Positions 21,026-31,680 are shown, counted from the stretch's first letter. The stretch: 64,000 nucleotides of DNA from Lepidostoma basale (GCA_022606425.2 JAHDVF020000211.1:2294001-2358000); one strand, 5' to 3'. Translations and numbers: made by a program. Notes: generated by a model from the sequence alone, not told the origin.

Positions 21026-21696
21026 TAGTTTTATCGAATCTTCTCATTGAAAGCGTATGAAATCAATCAACGGTTATATCATTAGCGTCTTTCTTAGCTA
21101 TTCTGGAGACTTTTCCGAATCTAAGGAAAACCTCACGAAAGGTTTTTTCCACGCAAAGGGTGTATGTACTTGGTGGTTATTTGCGATCGGCTTTTCTAAT
21201 CGCTGGTGTACAAAACTAAATTTCCTCTGTCGATAATGGCAAGAAGCACATTTTAATGATGTAATTTTATCTTCTTGGTAACGACAATGCATTTATATGC
21301 TTTATACTTGTCCTATTTTGGGTTAGCTGAGGAAAATTTGAACATTTTGAAAGTAGAACACATTGTTATGTTTGTATATATTTTCTAGCTTTACCGTTCT
21401 TTGCTGAATCTCATACATACATAATTTGATCGATGAATCGTCTTATATTTATAGTGTCTTGAATCACGTTGAGAAAAAAAGATTTAATTATTTTGAATTA
21501 AAACGTTCCTTTTCTAAACGATTCATTTTATTATAATATAATGGAATTACGTGCAAAATATTAACGTTGTTATTTGAAAATTCTTGGCAGAAGTTAATTG
21601 CAAATAATGGAAAAATAGACTAGAATCAAAATTTCCTGAATTGTATATAGAATTATTTATGTTGTTGATTGAAATTTGTTGGTAAGTTCATTGTAA
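21026..21696. other. AT-rich intron, nothing recognised
   Basis: A 64-codon minus frame at 21098-21292 has no recognisable features. Confidence 0.45.
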
Positions 21697-21895
21697 ATAA
21701 TGAAAATAAAAAAAAATTATTAAAATTTTTTCTATGTTACGTTATATATAAAATTTTACGTTATATATAACGTTACGTTATATATAAAAAAAAATATTAA
21801 GAATTTTTCTATGTTCTATGCTATCAATAAGTAGATTTTACACTAAAAATAAACATAGAAAAATTCTTAATAATTTTTATTTATTTTCATTATTG
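21697..21895. repeat. AT-rich inverted repeat with TTACGTTATATATA repeats
   Basis: The left arm (from AATGAAAATAAAAAAAAATT to TTTTTCTATGTT) is the complement of the right arm (AACATAGAAAAATTCTTAAT onward). Between them TTACGTTATATATA occurs in short tandem. It may be a MITE, but no target duplication is clear. Confidence 0.6.
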
Positions 21896-22059
21896 TATAT
21901 AGAATTGTAATTCCACTTAGGTTTATGGCTTCAACTGGTTTTGGCAGCTCCCTGTCATCTTCTGGAGATGGAGAGATACACCATAAGGCAGAGAGCTGCA
22001 GAAACCGACCAAAGCTGTAAACTAAAGTGAAATTAAACTTAGTATGTGTTTTATAGGAA

Positions 22060-22150
22060 TTCTGAACATTTTATTTTATTTTCATTATTTGAAATGACAT
22101 GCTTCGTCTTGCTAAAGCATTATCAAATATAGCAGGAATCAAACGCTTTG
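22060..22150. repeat. FB3 partial
   Basis: It contains ACATGCTTCGTCTTGCTAAA and GCATTATCAAAT, the FB3 core in one orientation only; the opposite arm is missing. Confidence 0.5.
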
Positions 22151-22271
22151 CTGTTTATACACCAGAGCTAATGGAGCAAATATGGTATTCAAGTTAATTG
22201 ATGTGGCTAGATCAAATAATATAATGAATGGGTGAAGAAGTAATTGTAATAAAACAAAAAATAATGTGAAA

Positions 22272-22810
22272 AACTAACTAACTTACTAACCATCACGCCG
22301 TCTCCCCGAAAGGGTAGGCAGAAATAATGGACTGCCACACTTTAACCGATGCGGCACTCCATCCTTCTCTTTTCGCCCCGCAAGATACGCGGTGTGATGG
22401 GTTGCAAAACTCATCACCATCAATAGGCATCTCCCGCGCACAGTTCGATCGTCCAACATCCACAAAATAAATCTTAAACAAACAATATAAAATACAATGA
22501 TATAAAATAAAATAACAAAATAAAAATAATTTAACACGAAACGTTTTTTTTAGATGGTGCACATATTTTCTATTTAATTAATGTTCCACGTATCCGCCGA
22601 TTTTTTAAAATTAGCAGTAATTAGGCACTTAACAAACCAACACCAACAAGAACTTTAAAATAGTATTGAAGAAATTATTCAAAGTTTCATTGAAACAAAT
22701 GAAAACATTATTTTACACCTGTCAAAATTCTTTATATTTTTATATTATAAACGAAAAAACTTGTATAATTTTAACATTAAAACAGTACAAACGTATTACG
22801 TGTCACAATT
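22272..22810 (-). mobile_element. TAG chimera, long copy
   Basis: One of the fullest copies (about 540 bp). Its leader reaches TACAAACGTATTACGTGTCA (22788-22807), which also begins the plus copy at 26750. On the minus strand an 83- to 89-codon frame crosses the body and runs into the LINE-A-derived end ('SIISAYPFGETA'). That peptide is a by-product of the shared tail, not evidence for a protein. Confidence 0.8.
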
Positions 22811-22834
22811 AACTAGTATAAATGGAATAATAAT

Positions 22835-23040
22835 GTGAATGGAATACGAAATCGAGGTAGATCGAGGAAATATAGAATGACTAAACTAATTTTATATAAA
22901 ATGTCTACCAGTTTGGAAGCGGGAAAATCGACGTACGCATATAATGATGTTGAGGAATCGAGATAAGTATTTAAAGTTAGAAAAGTGTGTATTCTTTCTG
23001 CCTAAACTTTCGGAAAAACGGTGTGTTGGTTAGTAAGTTA
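22835..23040 (+). mobile_element. LINE-A 3' fragment, diverged
   Basis: It runs from 'NVNGIRNRGRSRKY' through a much-mutated C terminus to CGGTGTGTTGGTTAGTAAG. Confidence 0.65.
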
Positions 23041-23404
23041 GCTTGTATACGTAATTATCTGTACGTATAGCTGACATGTGTAATATTGGAGCATGTCAGG
23101 ATAGTTTATAGAATTATTCATAAGCGTTTCGATGCAACAAAATCTGTTGTTAGACGTTGTTCAAGAGTATGTTAATTTTATGTAAAATATTCCACCCTAA
23201 ATATCTTTGGCTTGTCAGCAATTTTCGCCGTAAACATATTGTGACAGCAAAATACAGATTGAAAACAAACAGAAATAGGGATGTTTCCTTCACATGGGAA
23301 ACACTATTCAAATTAATCTTTATAATCGGAATGAACCCTGTTTTGAAGAGTGCAAATATATTCAAGTCACTCATCAACAAGTGACTTTAAACCTTCTTAA
23401 AGTA
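23041..23404. other. Intronic DNA, nothing recognised
   Basis: Facing frames of about 75 codons near 23150-23384 resemble no known family. Confidence 0.4.
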
Positions 23405-23930
23405 TTAATTAACTAACTAACTATCACGCCCTCTCCCCGAAGGAGTAGTGGGAAAGAATAGAGTCGCACACTTTTCTTTTCTGATATACTTCTCTCGTTT
23501 CCTCAACATTTATACAACGAGTCATATACGCACGTCGATTTTTCCGATACCTCGCGTGGTCGATATTTAACATTTACCACAATCGATAAGATTATGCCAC
23601 GTTTTCCTCGATCTTTCTCTATTTCTATTTTCGATTACATCGTTATATATAATTTATTTGCCTTTCTTCCAACCCAACTTTATGATCCTTTCATTATTTT
23701 GTGAATAAAAAATTCATTCGCACTGTTTTCACTACTTATATTTGCATTTGACACTATATTAAATACAGATTTATAAGACATTCATCTGAGGGATCTCTTT
23801 TGTTCTGCATTAAATATATACTTTAATTCTTCCCTTTATAGTTCCACGTTTCATTTATATAAATAGGGTCGGTACAAGAACACCATTATACGCTCACGTG
23901 ATACCATAACGGATTTCTAAATTGATTAAT
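23405..23930 (-). mobile_element. LINE-A fragment
   Basis: It has an AACTAACTAACT tail, the terminal block with several changes, and a degraded C terminus up to the 'PTLFI' region. Its inner end has been duplicated in tandem (next entry). Confidence 0.75.
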
Positions 23931-24068
23931 TAATATATCATGTATATACTTTAATTCTTCCCTTTACAGTTCCACGCTTCATTTATATAAATAGGGTCGG
24001 TACAAGAACACCATTATACGCTCACGTGATACCATCAAGGATTTCTAAATTGATTAATTAATATATCA
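23817..24068. repeat. Tandem duplication, 2 x 126 bp
   Basis: 23817-23942 and 23943-24068 are nearly identical (for example both carry ATAGGGTCGGTACAAGAACA and GATTAATTAATATATCATGT), with about six differences. The unit includes the inner end of the LINE-A copy plus flanking DNA. Confidence 0.9.
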
Positions 24069-24520
24069 TGTTCTTATACCGCCCCTTGTCTGGAAGCGAA
24101 GCATGGAACTGACAAAAGAAGGATGAAAGTAGAATAAATGAAGTAGATATGAGATACTCTGTGTATCATAGTGTAGAATGGAAATATAAGAAGCGAATGC
24201 GGTACAAATGATGGTGTTATGAACAAAAATAATGAATGGATCATTAAAATGGTTTGGACACATGGAAATAATGAATGAAGAAAGAATGGTAAAAAAAATG
24301 TATGTTAACGATGTAAATGGAACTAGAAATCGAGGAAGACTGAGGAAAACGTGGCACGATCAAATTCAGAGAAATCAAGTCAGAGAAATCGACGCGCGTG
24401 CATGACACGATGTATGAATGTTGAGGAAGCGAGAGAAATATGTCATGAAAGAAAAGTGTGGTAGTCCATTTTTTCTGCCACCCCTTCGGGGAGACGGCAT
24501 GATGATTAGTTAGTTAGTCA
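24069..24520 (+). mobile_element. LINE-A 3' fragment
   Basis: It opens at 'CLEAKHGT'-like sequence (TGGAAGCGAAGCATGGAACT), passes the GGTTTGGACACATGGAAATA block, and ends GGAGACGGCATGATGATTAG plus TTAG repeats. It faces the previous LINE-A copy head to head. Confidence 0.8.
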
Positions 24521-24904
24521 GTTTAAATATTACATAATTTGAGCATCTTACCTGAAAATGTTGCGCAGTTAAAGTGTAAATAATTGTCGTCATATCGTCG
24601 GCCGATGTTTCCGGATGAAAATATATGATGAAATAATTCGTGGGTCACGTGGGTGTGTGTTTCTTCTGGGAACTACGAACAAAGTAAGTGTTATGAAATA
24701 TTGGGCTGAAAAAAGTATACCTTGTGGCTGCAGTTCTTCAAGAACATCGGTTGATATATATTTTGACTTCTAGGCTGCTAACTCATCTGATACAGGGCTT
24801 TTCCTTACATTGCGTGGTCATCCTTATGAACCCACGTTACTTGTGATTGTACAGCGGATTACGGCAACATAATCCAATTAGTATAATGCATTTTTTCACG
24901 ACTG
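24521..24904. other. Intronic DNA, nothing recognised
   Basis: No frame or known repeat was seen. Confidence 0.45.
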
Positions 24905-25200
24905 TCTTCGTGGCAGAGAGGCAACAGCTATGATTACCACACGGAAGGTTGTGAGATCGCTTCCCGGCGATTACAGCATGAAAAAAATCACGCTATCGTT
25001 GGTTTGATAAACGATAGCGTGATAATAAAAATGGCGAAAGACTATCACATATCATGAGAATCAATAGTATATATAAAGTAATTTAGTTCAAATAACCTGA
25101 TGATTTTCGTGGCATAGTGTCAAGAGTTATGACTGCCACACCGAATATCTCGGGTTCGATTCCCTGCGATGGAAGTATGATTTTCTGTTGGCTTGCTGGC
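24905..25200 (+). mobile_element. SINE-1: one full copy and a second head
   Basis: The first copy runs 24905-25098: a tRNA-like head with CTTCGTGGCAGAGAGGC, body, and tail TTCAAATAACCTG. A second head starts at about 25118 and has a clear B box, GGTTCGATTCC (25151-25161). It stops at about 25200. Confidence 0.65.
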
Positions 25201-25215
25201 CTAACACATATTATA

Positions 25216-25405
25216 ATCGGGTGGTGGTCTAGGGAATAGAACGCTTGGCTCCTAATCCAGGGGACTTAGGTTCAAGCATTGACACGACCAGATTCCTTGT
25301 TTATAATAATGAGCTATTTTCTGCTCACATTGAAGATTGTAAACATAAATTCTAATATCATTGATTTTTAAATACTTGGTATTAGTCTTTTTAAAAAAAA
25401 AAGAA
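25216..25405 (+). mobile_element. SINE-2 (tRNA-derived)
   Basis: A tRNA-like head begins GGGTGGTGGTCTAGGGAATA (A box TGGTCTAGGG) and continues through GGCTCCTAATCCAGG to a B-box-like GGTTCAAGCAT. The anticodon-arm region resembles tRNA-Arg(CCT). A ~100-bp AT-rich body with GAGCTATTTTCTGCTCAC ends in a poly(A)-like run. Other copies: 44797-44935 (+) and 56230-56415 (-). Confidence 0.75.
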
Positions 25406-25439
25406 AGATAATCAATAGAAAAAAAAATAATCAGTAATT

Positions 25440-26740
25440 GGGTGTTAATACTCGTACCTGATTTAGACAAAACACGTGGAAAGCAATGGTAAACTTTTAC
25501 ACTTGTAGCACCACGTTTTGAACATAATTGTTCATTTACTAATTTATACACAAAGAGATTATAAACAAAAAAAGCAGAATAACCTGCTTTGGAATCTTCT
25601 GGAATACTTGTTGTTATTGTGTCTTTGGTAGAAAATGGTGGCACAGCGGACATTTGCAGAGTCGGCGCGCGATATGCAGTTCTATCGTAAGTTCTTATGT
25701 ACTGAGCAAGCAAGACAAGCGCAAGCGTGGCGGCGCGTGGCGTTAGATACATTTATTTTGTAACAATAACATATAATTTGAAAGTCTCTGTCAAACATTG
25801 CAAATGCGTCAATCATAGTGCTCAACACGTGGATTTACTACAGAAGGTTCTGGAATATTCGCCTATCCACTAAAGAAAAATTCAGACGTCAAACTGCGAT
25901 CACGTTCTTAGGTAAATTTTATTATATAGCGCTACCTATTTGGCAAAAGGTCTTAACTGCTTTTTTTAATGAATTTTACAGGAGAGCAAAAATTAGATTT
26001 TTACATTATTTTGATTATTTGTATAAATATTATTTGTGTTCCAAATTGTTTATTTCAAATGACAATTTGCGTAGTATAACGTTATCTACAAGATATATCA
26101 GTAACTAAATTTAAAAAAAACATATGGACATATATATTTAAAAAAAATAGGGGTTGAATGCAATTGTACATAAAAAAAATTTAATAAAAAAGTACGGCTC
26201 TAACGTTTTGTCAAAACATAATGTGTAAAAAAATAATACTGGTGGTATATTTAACTCAATTTCACAAAAAAACGCATCTGGGACCTTTAGTCAAATAAGT
26301 ACCGATAAGTTAGATTTCATTAACGACTTCTATGTAGTGTAAAGATTTACGTTCTGATCTTAAATCTTTGGTTTGGTTCATGTGGTGCTCCCGTAATTTT
26401 TAGATATTTTGTGCATTACCATTTCGCTCCTGGCCAACTCGTTTTTGTGGGTACAAATAAAAATTCAAATTTCCCTCCATATAATGTTTTAACAGCTCGA
26501 TCCTGGCCACAACGACTATGTATGTTACTGGCCGCTAAGAAAATAGCACATTTTGCTAGCCACACATTTTTTTCTGTGGTTTTAGAGTTGTCAAGCTTTG
26601 GACACTTGAGAACTGCGATCAACGAAACAGGTAAGACCTATGTTAATGTATATTTTTACAATTACACATGTTGAATTGTGAAATAATAATATGGTGTACT
26701 GTATACATTGATTTAAAAACTTTATAATAGTAAATTGTGA
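25440..26740. other. Unclassified region with splice-like sites
   Basis: On the minus strand a frame of about 100 codons (25752 down to about 25460) contains 'SKRGATSVKVYHCFPRVLSK' and ends at CAG|GTACGAG, a good donor match. On the plus strand a frame at 26411-26674 includes CAG|GTAAGA at about 26628-26636. The 'VYHCFP' block is faintly like the start of a THAP zinc finger, but the needed cysteine/histidine spacing is not there. The region may hold remains of a DNA transposon. Confidence 0.25.
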
Positions 26741-26749
26741 CACGTAATA

Positions 26750-27345
26750 CGTTTGTACTGTTTTGATGTTAAAATTTTATAAGTTTTTTCGTTCATATAA
26801 AATATTTTGACAGATGTTAAAATAAATTTTTCATTTGTTCCAATGATAATTTAAATAATTTCTTAGATTTTTTTTTAAGTACTTGCTGGTGTTGGATTAA
26901 TTTAAGTGCCTGATTATAGTTAAAAAACGATGGACACGTGAAGTAATAAATTATATTACATGAAATTAAAAATTAAAAAAATTATAACATTTTGAAGTTC
27001 CTGCTAGAATTGGATTGTTTTAAGGCCTTTTTATACTTATTTAAAAGTCCGGATCGTCCAGCTGACAACATGTGCACTATATAAAATAACATTATGTGTT
27101 ATATTATTTTTATTATATATCATTGTATTTTATATTATTTCTTTAAGATTTATTTTGTGGACGTTGGACGATCGACCTGTGTGCGGGAGATGTCTATTGG
27201 TGGCGATGAGGTTCGCAAACCATCATACCGCGTCTTCCGCGTGGCCGAAAATAGAAGGATGGAGTGCCGCATCGGCGTAAGTGTGGCAGTCCATTCTTTC
27301 TGCCTACCCTTTCGGGGAGACGGCGTGATGATTAGTTAGTTAGTT
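26750..27345 (+). mobile_element. TAG chimera, long plus-strand copy
   Basis: It starts near CACGTAATACGTTTGTACTG and ends TTTCGGGGAGACGGCGTGAT plus TTAG repeats. At about 596 bp it is the longest copy. It contains AGTCCGGATCGTCCAGCTGA and, at 27196-27238, the hairpin body with a changed loop sequence. Confidence 0.8.
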
Positions 27346-27514
27346 TATATAATTCACTTTTATGTGTTTATTTATTAAGTCATGTTTTGTAGGAAGAATT
27401 GTGGTTTTGTGTAACATTTAACTTGATTAACGAGCGTGAACTACAAGTCCTTGTGTCTAGTATGCATGAGGTATAGAAACAAATATCAATGAAAGCAAAA
27501 ATTAAGGTTTTATG

Positions 27515-27910
27515 GAAGCGAAGCATGTAACTGGCAGAATAAGGATGATAGCAGAATAAATGTGATTGAGATAAGATCCCTTAGACGTATGTGTTTATAA
27601 CGATGTACGACAGAGTTTCAAATGCTGATATACGAAAGGAAATTAGGAAAGAATCACTTCGTTGGTTTATTCACATGCGCGTCGACTCCTCACGTGGCAC
27701 ATTAAACATTTTATAGATTTGATCGTGCCACGTTTTCTTCGGCGTTCTTCTATTTCTAGTTCCGTTTACTTCGTTTACGTAAATTTTCTTTACCTTTCTT
27801 TTTTAATTTATTCTTTTCATTGACGAAATAATCTTAATAATCCTTTCTTCGTTTTGTTATTAAAACTTTCAATCGCACTGCATTCAGTTCTCATTTGACA
27901 CTCTATCATA
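27515..27910. mobile_element. Two LINE-A fragments in opposite orientation
   Basis: 27515-27675 (plus) covers the 'GSEACNWQ' to 'SLRWFIHM' part. 27676-27910 (minus) covers 'CTSTRREV' back to 'YDRVSN'. They meet at CACATGCGCGTCGACTCC. The overlap in content shows two separate insertions or a rearrangement, not a simple 5' inversion. Confidence 0.7.
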
Positions 27911-28195
27911 CAGAGATCCCAAACATTCCTCAAAGAGGATAAATGATAAATGCTTTACTTTTTTTGTATATTCCACTTTTTTTTTTTTTTTAAATGTATG
28001 TAGACACATGAGATTTAACTTGAATAAGATAGATGTTATATAAATTGCATCAAACAAAAAGCAATTTACAGAATTCCAATTAATACTTATGTTTTGTTCC
28101 AATTATTAGTTGATTTCTTCTATATTCGACATAACTATGTGCTGCGGAGACATTGAACAATGTTTATTTTGTTTACTTTGTACACAACACCAACA

Positions 28196-28690
28196 TAATT
28201 AACTGACTAACTAACTAACTAACCATCACCCCGTCTCCCCGAAGGAGTAGAGAGAAATAATGGACTGCCACAATTTTCTTTCCTGACACATTTCTTTCGC
28301 TTCCTCAACATTCATACATCGTGTCATGTACGCGCGTGGCTCCTTACGTGGCCGACATTCAATATTTGATTAATTTGATCGTGCTGAGTTTTCCTTGGTC
28401 TTCCTCTATTTTTAGTTTCATTTACATCGTTAACATATACTTTTTTACCATTCTTTTTTCCTTCATTCTTTCCATGTGTCCAAACCATCTTAATAATCCT
28501 TTCAATATTTTGTTCATAACACCAACATTAGCCCCGCATTCACTTCTTATATTTTCATTCGACTCTCATCATACACAGAGTATCCACACATTCGTCTAAG
28601 AGATTTCATTTCTACTGCAATTTTTCTTCTTTCATCCTTTTTGCCAGTTCCATGCTTTGTTTCCATACATTAGCGTTGGTACAAGGACAC
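28196..28690 (-). mobile_element. LINE-A 3' fragment
   Basis: (CTAA)n tail at 28205-28220. The body extends to the 'VPLSTNANVWKQSMELAK' region near 28680. An internal block around 28330 is deleted. Confidence 0.8.
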
Positions 28691-28696
28691 CAAAAA

Positions 28697-28842
28697 AATA
28701 AAAATTGAAAAACAAACATCTTTCGAACACAGAAGCCCTTCATCAGATTTCTATCACTGATTTATATTGACTAATTTATATCACTGATGAAGGGTTTCTG
28801 TGTCTGAAACATGTTTGTTTTCAATATTTTTTTAATAAAGAT
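28697..28842. repeat. FB4 fold-back
   Basis: The arms (AAAAATTGAAAAACAAACAT on the left, complement near 28815-28835) enclose TATCACTGATTTATATTGAC. Each arm reads outwards as CTGATGAAGGGYTTCTGTG, then GAAA and ATGTTT. The CTGATGA is exact in both arms, but stem II is weak. Confidence 0.75.
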
Positions 28843-29040
28843 GGTATTGTGTACAAAGTTTAGATAACAAAGTATTATAAACATTGTTCAGTGTGTTTAT
28901 TAATTAAGTTTTGAAGGTAATTTAAAATCATGATGGAGACAAAGATTACTTTTGTAACATATCTAGATATATTAATTGATATAGGTAGAGATAACAGTAA
29001 TTTCATGATAAAAACTTTTTTATTATTTTTTATTTTTTAT

Positions 29041-29276
29041 TTTTTTATGTACACAACAGGTCGTTTGGACCCAATTACTGCATACAATTTTTATTTTACA
29101 GCTATTATATTGATTCTCGTGACATGTGATAGGTAGCCAATCTATCGCCATTTTATTGTCACATGAATTCTACACCAGACCAAAGACAGTGTGATAATCA
29201 CACTGCCATCGCCGGGAATCGAACCCAGGACCTTCGGCATGGAAGTCAGAGCTCGTAACCACTCTGCCACGAAGGT
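29041..29276 (-). mobile_element. SINE-1, best-preserved copy
   Basis: Read on the minus strand: A box TGGCAGAGTGG (29259-29269), B box GGTTCGATTCC (29215-29225), the hairpin CAGTGTGATTATCACACTG, then GACAATAAAATGGCGATAGA and the tail GGTCCAAACGACCTGTTG. The head is clearly tRNA-derived; the parent tRNA was not determined. About 236 bp, no poly(A). Confidence 0.8.
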
Positions 29277-29283
29277 CGTCTAT

Positions 29284-29759
29284 CTCGTCGTTATCTTAAC
29301 AGAAAACGAATCATTTTCAATGGTCAAGAGTGATATGCTTGAGGTTTCTGAAGGCCGTAGAGTAGTAAACTTAAAGTCCACCGAGACCACTTTACGTTGC
29401 ATGACTTGTCATCATTATGAACCCTCTTAGAATAATGGACTGAAGAACCTTCTAGAACTTCTATGTGAGTTCCGATGTTTTCCAATTTACAGACCAGCTT
29501 TAATTATGATAATTACCTCTAACACGATTCAATTTATTATATGTTAATTTCGCCTAATCCTCAAAGGAGATCATTAAAATACGTCATGTTTTCAACAAAT
29601 TATAATCTCACTTTGATTTCAGGTATATTTAACCGGAAACATAAAATTTTCAAAGGTATTCCTAAAATACACCCAATTATAAATCTACTCAATGACTCAT
29701 AATTAATGTTGATTAATATGAGATATCTCTTATCGTCTTGGAAACGAGAAACTCATGTA
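29284..29759. other. Intronic DNA, nothing recognised
   Basis: About 475 bases; no repeat or frame over 79 codons. Confidence 0.45.
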
Positions 29760-30118
29760 TCTTCTTCTTTTAATAGATTTGACGATCTGTGACACAGACA
29801 TCATGTCTCGTCGGATGATGAAGTCCAGCTGTCCTTCTATCTCTTAGGCGGTCTTCCAGGTGGGCGGTGTCCGGAGGGGATTTCGTAAGCGGCTGTATAT
29901 GCAAGTCTGTCACCATCCATTCGGGCTAGATGGTCCTTCCAGTATCTTCTTCTGGATCTACTCCACTGAATGATATCCTCTATGTCACAAGTTTTTCTTA
30001 TGTCTACGTTGCGGACACGATCTCGGAGAGTTTTTCCAGTGATTGATCTTAGGACTTTCATCTCCCATGTTCTTAGTAGTCCTTTGGTTCGCACAGTGTC
30101 GGCCCGCGTCTTTATTTC
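29760..30118 (-). mobile_element. LINE-C (RTE-like) 3' fragment
   Basis: An open minus frame of about 90 codons carries 'WEMKVLRSITGKTLRDRVRN', 'CDIEDIIQWSRSRRRYWKDH' and 'SGHRPPGRPPKR', followed by an AGAAGAAG-type tail. It abuts a half FB2 element at 30119. Confidence 0.8.
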
Positions 30119-30190
30119 GCTGTAGAAATAAAGACAAAAGTGGCAGTAGTTAAAAAACATCGTTTTATTTAATAATTATTTAATATGTAC
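30119..30190. repeat. FB2 single arm
   Basis: AATAAAGACAAAAGTGGCAG and TAAAAAACATCGTTTTATTT match one FB2 arm. The partner arm and core are absent. Confidence 0.65.
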
Positions 30191-30416
30191 AGGTTTTAAA
30201 TCTTAATAGAATGGCATAGACTCAAATTTTATAAGCCTTAATGCTAGGCTATGATGTGTTTGTTTTAATATAACAATGTATGATTTTTAGTAACAATATT
30301 CAAATGCATTTGGCTTATTTGCGTTGATGGTTTAATAACCTTGATTTGAAAGACTCCATTTCGTTTAAAAAAAGTGGTTGAATATTTCACTAATTTACTG
30401 ATTTTTTTCATTTCAG

Positions 30417-30531
30417 GCCGTATCGGATCTTTTGCTGGGGGTGTTTTGTATGCCGTTCACCCTCGTCGGACAAGTACTAAGGAATTTCATTTTCGGATCT
30501 CTGATGTGTAAGCTGATACCGTACATTCAAG
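30417..30531 (+). CDS. SKR: Sulfakinin/CCK-like receptor, exon 2 (TM2 to TM3 start)
   Basis: The 115-bp exon follows TTTCATTTCAG and ends at donor GTAAAT; it enters in phase 0 and leaves in phase 1. It encodes residues 107-144: 'AVSDLLLGVFCMPFTLVGQV' and 'NFIFGSLMCKLIPYIQ'. Together with exon 1 this gives N-L-A-V-S-D with the conserved TM2 aspartate (Asp110). Cys137 is the usual extracellular disulphide cysteine at the top of TM3. The pattern 'LFCMPF...FIFGS..CK' is characteristic of CCK and sulfakinin receptors. The exon is flanked by introns of 27.3 and 26.8 kb. Confidence 0.92.
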
Positions 30532-30739
30532 GTAAATTTTCTCATAATATTCCATACATATCGTAAATCAGTAACCATTGAACGTAAAGTTTCAAGTTCA
30601 CGAGATAAATTGGGTTTGGAAACTACGATATTTCTTGCAAAATATTTTTTTCTTCTGTCAAATGTAAACTGTAACAAATGTACTCGGAAACATGACGAGA
30701 TAAATAAATTAGATTATATTACATACATTATACTTCTCA

Positions 30740-31260
30740 TTGCTAGCGATATTTAAGTTTCGCAACGTCCATAGAAAGACAAAAATCATGCTTTATAAGA
30801 TCGTAATACGGAAAGTATTGGCGTATGGCTGCGAGGCTCTGACTTTGACGGTAAAAATGGCGGTGCTGCTGGACACCTTTGAAAGAAAGGTGCTGCGACG
30901 AATTTGTGGACCCGTGAGAGACGGAGAGCAATGGCATATTCGACGCAATGATGAGCTGTATTCCATGTACCAGGCCCCCAAAATCTCCACGCACATAAAG
31001 CTACAAAGATTGAGATGGGCTGGATATGGACAAAGGATGCCCAGCTCACGGGTCCCCAAACGCATTATGACTGGACACCCGGACGGAAGGAGAAGGGTGG
31101 GAAGACCAAGGCTGTGGTGGGAGGACAAAGTAAAGAGGGATGCAGCACCACTTCTTCGGGTGCCGAACTGGAGGACGACTGCTAAGGACCGGGACTGCTG
31201 GAGGCGAAAGTTGACGGAGGCCATGGCTCGATATGGGCTGTAGCGCCATCGGAAGAAGAG
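30740..31260 (+). mobile_element. LINE-F C-terminal fragment, open frame
   Basis: An uninterrupted 167-codon frame (30740-31243) encodes a LINE ORF2 C terminus: 'AYGCEALTLT', 'FERKVLRRICGPVRDGEQW', 'RRNDELYSMYQAPKI', 'LQRLRWAGYGQRM' and 'GRRRVGRPRLWWEDKVKRDA'. It stops in TGTAGCGCCATCGGAAGAAG, the family's terminal block. The 5' truncation is just before the frame. The intact frame suggests a fairly recent insertion. It lies 209 bp after the exon 2 donor. Confidence 0.85.
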
Positions 31261-31324
31261 GAAGATATTTCATAGAGTACATTTTCCCATATAAGAATAT
31301 ATTATGAAAGAATAAAAATACTGT

Positions 31325-31680
31325 CATCATCATCATCAGTCATAAGTAACCCATTGTTGGACATATGCCTATTTTGCCGACTTCCACAACTTTAATTCTC
31401 TCTCTACCGTTCGTATGATATATTCAGATCATATTGTTTGTGGTCTGTCCGGGTTTTTTTGGCCGGTTCTCGGTCGCCACTTCAGTGCTTCTACCATAAA
31501 ATAGCGATCATCGGTTTTCCTCATTATATGGCCAACCCAATTCCATTTCAACGAAGCTAAAGGCACTTTAGTCCTTTCCTTGATTAATTCATTTCGTTTT
31601 CTATCTCGAATACCGATAATCTACATCCTTCTCTTCATTTCCGCTGGGTAAATCGAGTTTTGTACTGTTTTTTTGTGAAA
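31325..31680 (-). mobile_element. LINE 3' fragment with (ATG)n tail
   Basis: On the plus strand it starts TCATCATCATCATCAG, continues ACCCATTGTTGGACATATGC and ACTTCCACAACTTTAATTCT, and reaches ATTTCCGCTGGGTAAATCGA. This antisense 'CCACTGTTGGACATAGGCC' motif is a very common LINE 3' end in moths and butterflies. Degraded. Confidence 0.7.

Noticed and set aside
22286..22562. Conserved small protein ending 'SAYPFGETA' in chimera copies
   Set aside because: The conserved end is the LINE-A ORF2 C terminus carried by the shared tail; the upstream part is non-coding and not preserved in frame among copies.
25216..25290. tRNA-Arg gene
   Set aside because: It is similar in layout only; acceptor stem ends do not pair well and three copies share a SINE body.
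25252..25752. THAP-domain gene on the minus strand
   Set aside because: 'VYHCFP' is suggestive, but the C2CH spacing is missing and the frame runs into SINE-2. Kept only as an unclassified region.
26411..26674. Plus-strand 87-codon gene
   Set aside because: It has an attractive composition but no recognisable domain, and an overlapping minus frame of similar length; mentioned under the unclassified region only.
27515..27910. Twin-priming (5' inversion) of a single LINE-A insertion
   Set aside because: The two opposite pieces overlap in content around the YDRVSN region and the 3' tail is missing, which does not fit one inverted insertion.
29215..29276. Genuine tRNA gene
   Set aside because: A and B boxes are present, but the sequence does not close a tRNA acceptor stem and recurs with the same 150-bp unrelated body, so it is a SINE head.
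30793..31336. Minus-strand frames of 83-143 codons
   Set aside because: They are antisense to the LINE-F coding frame.
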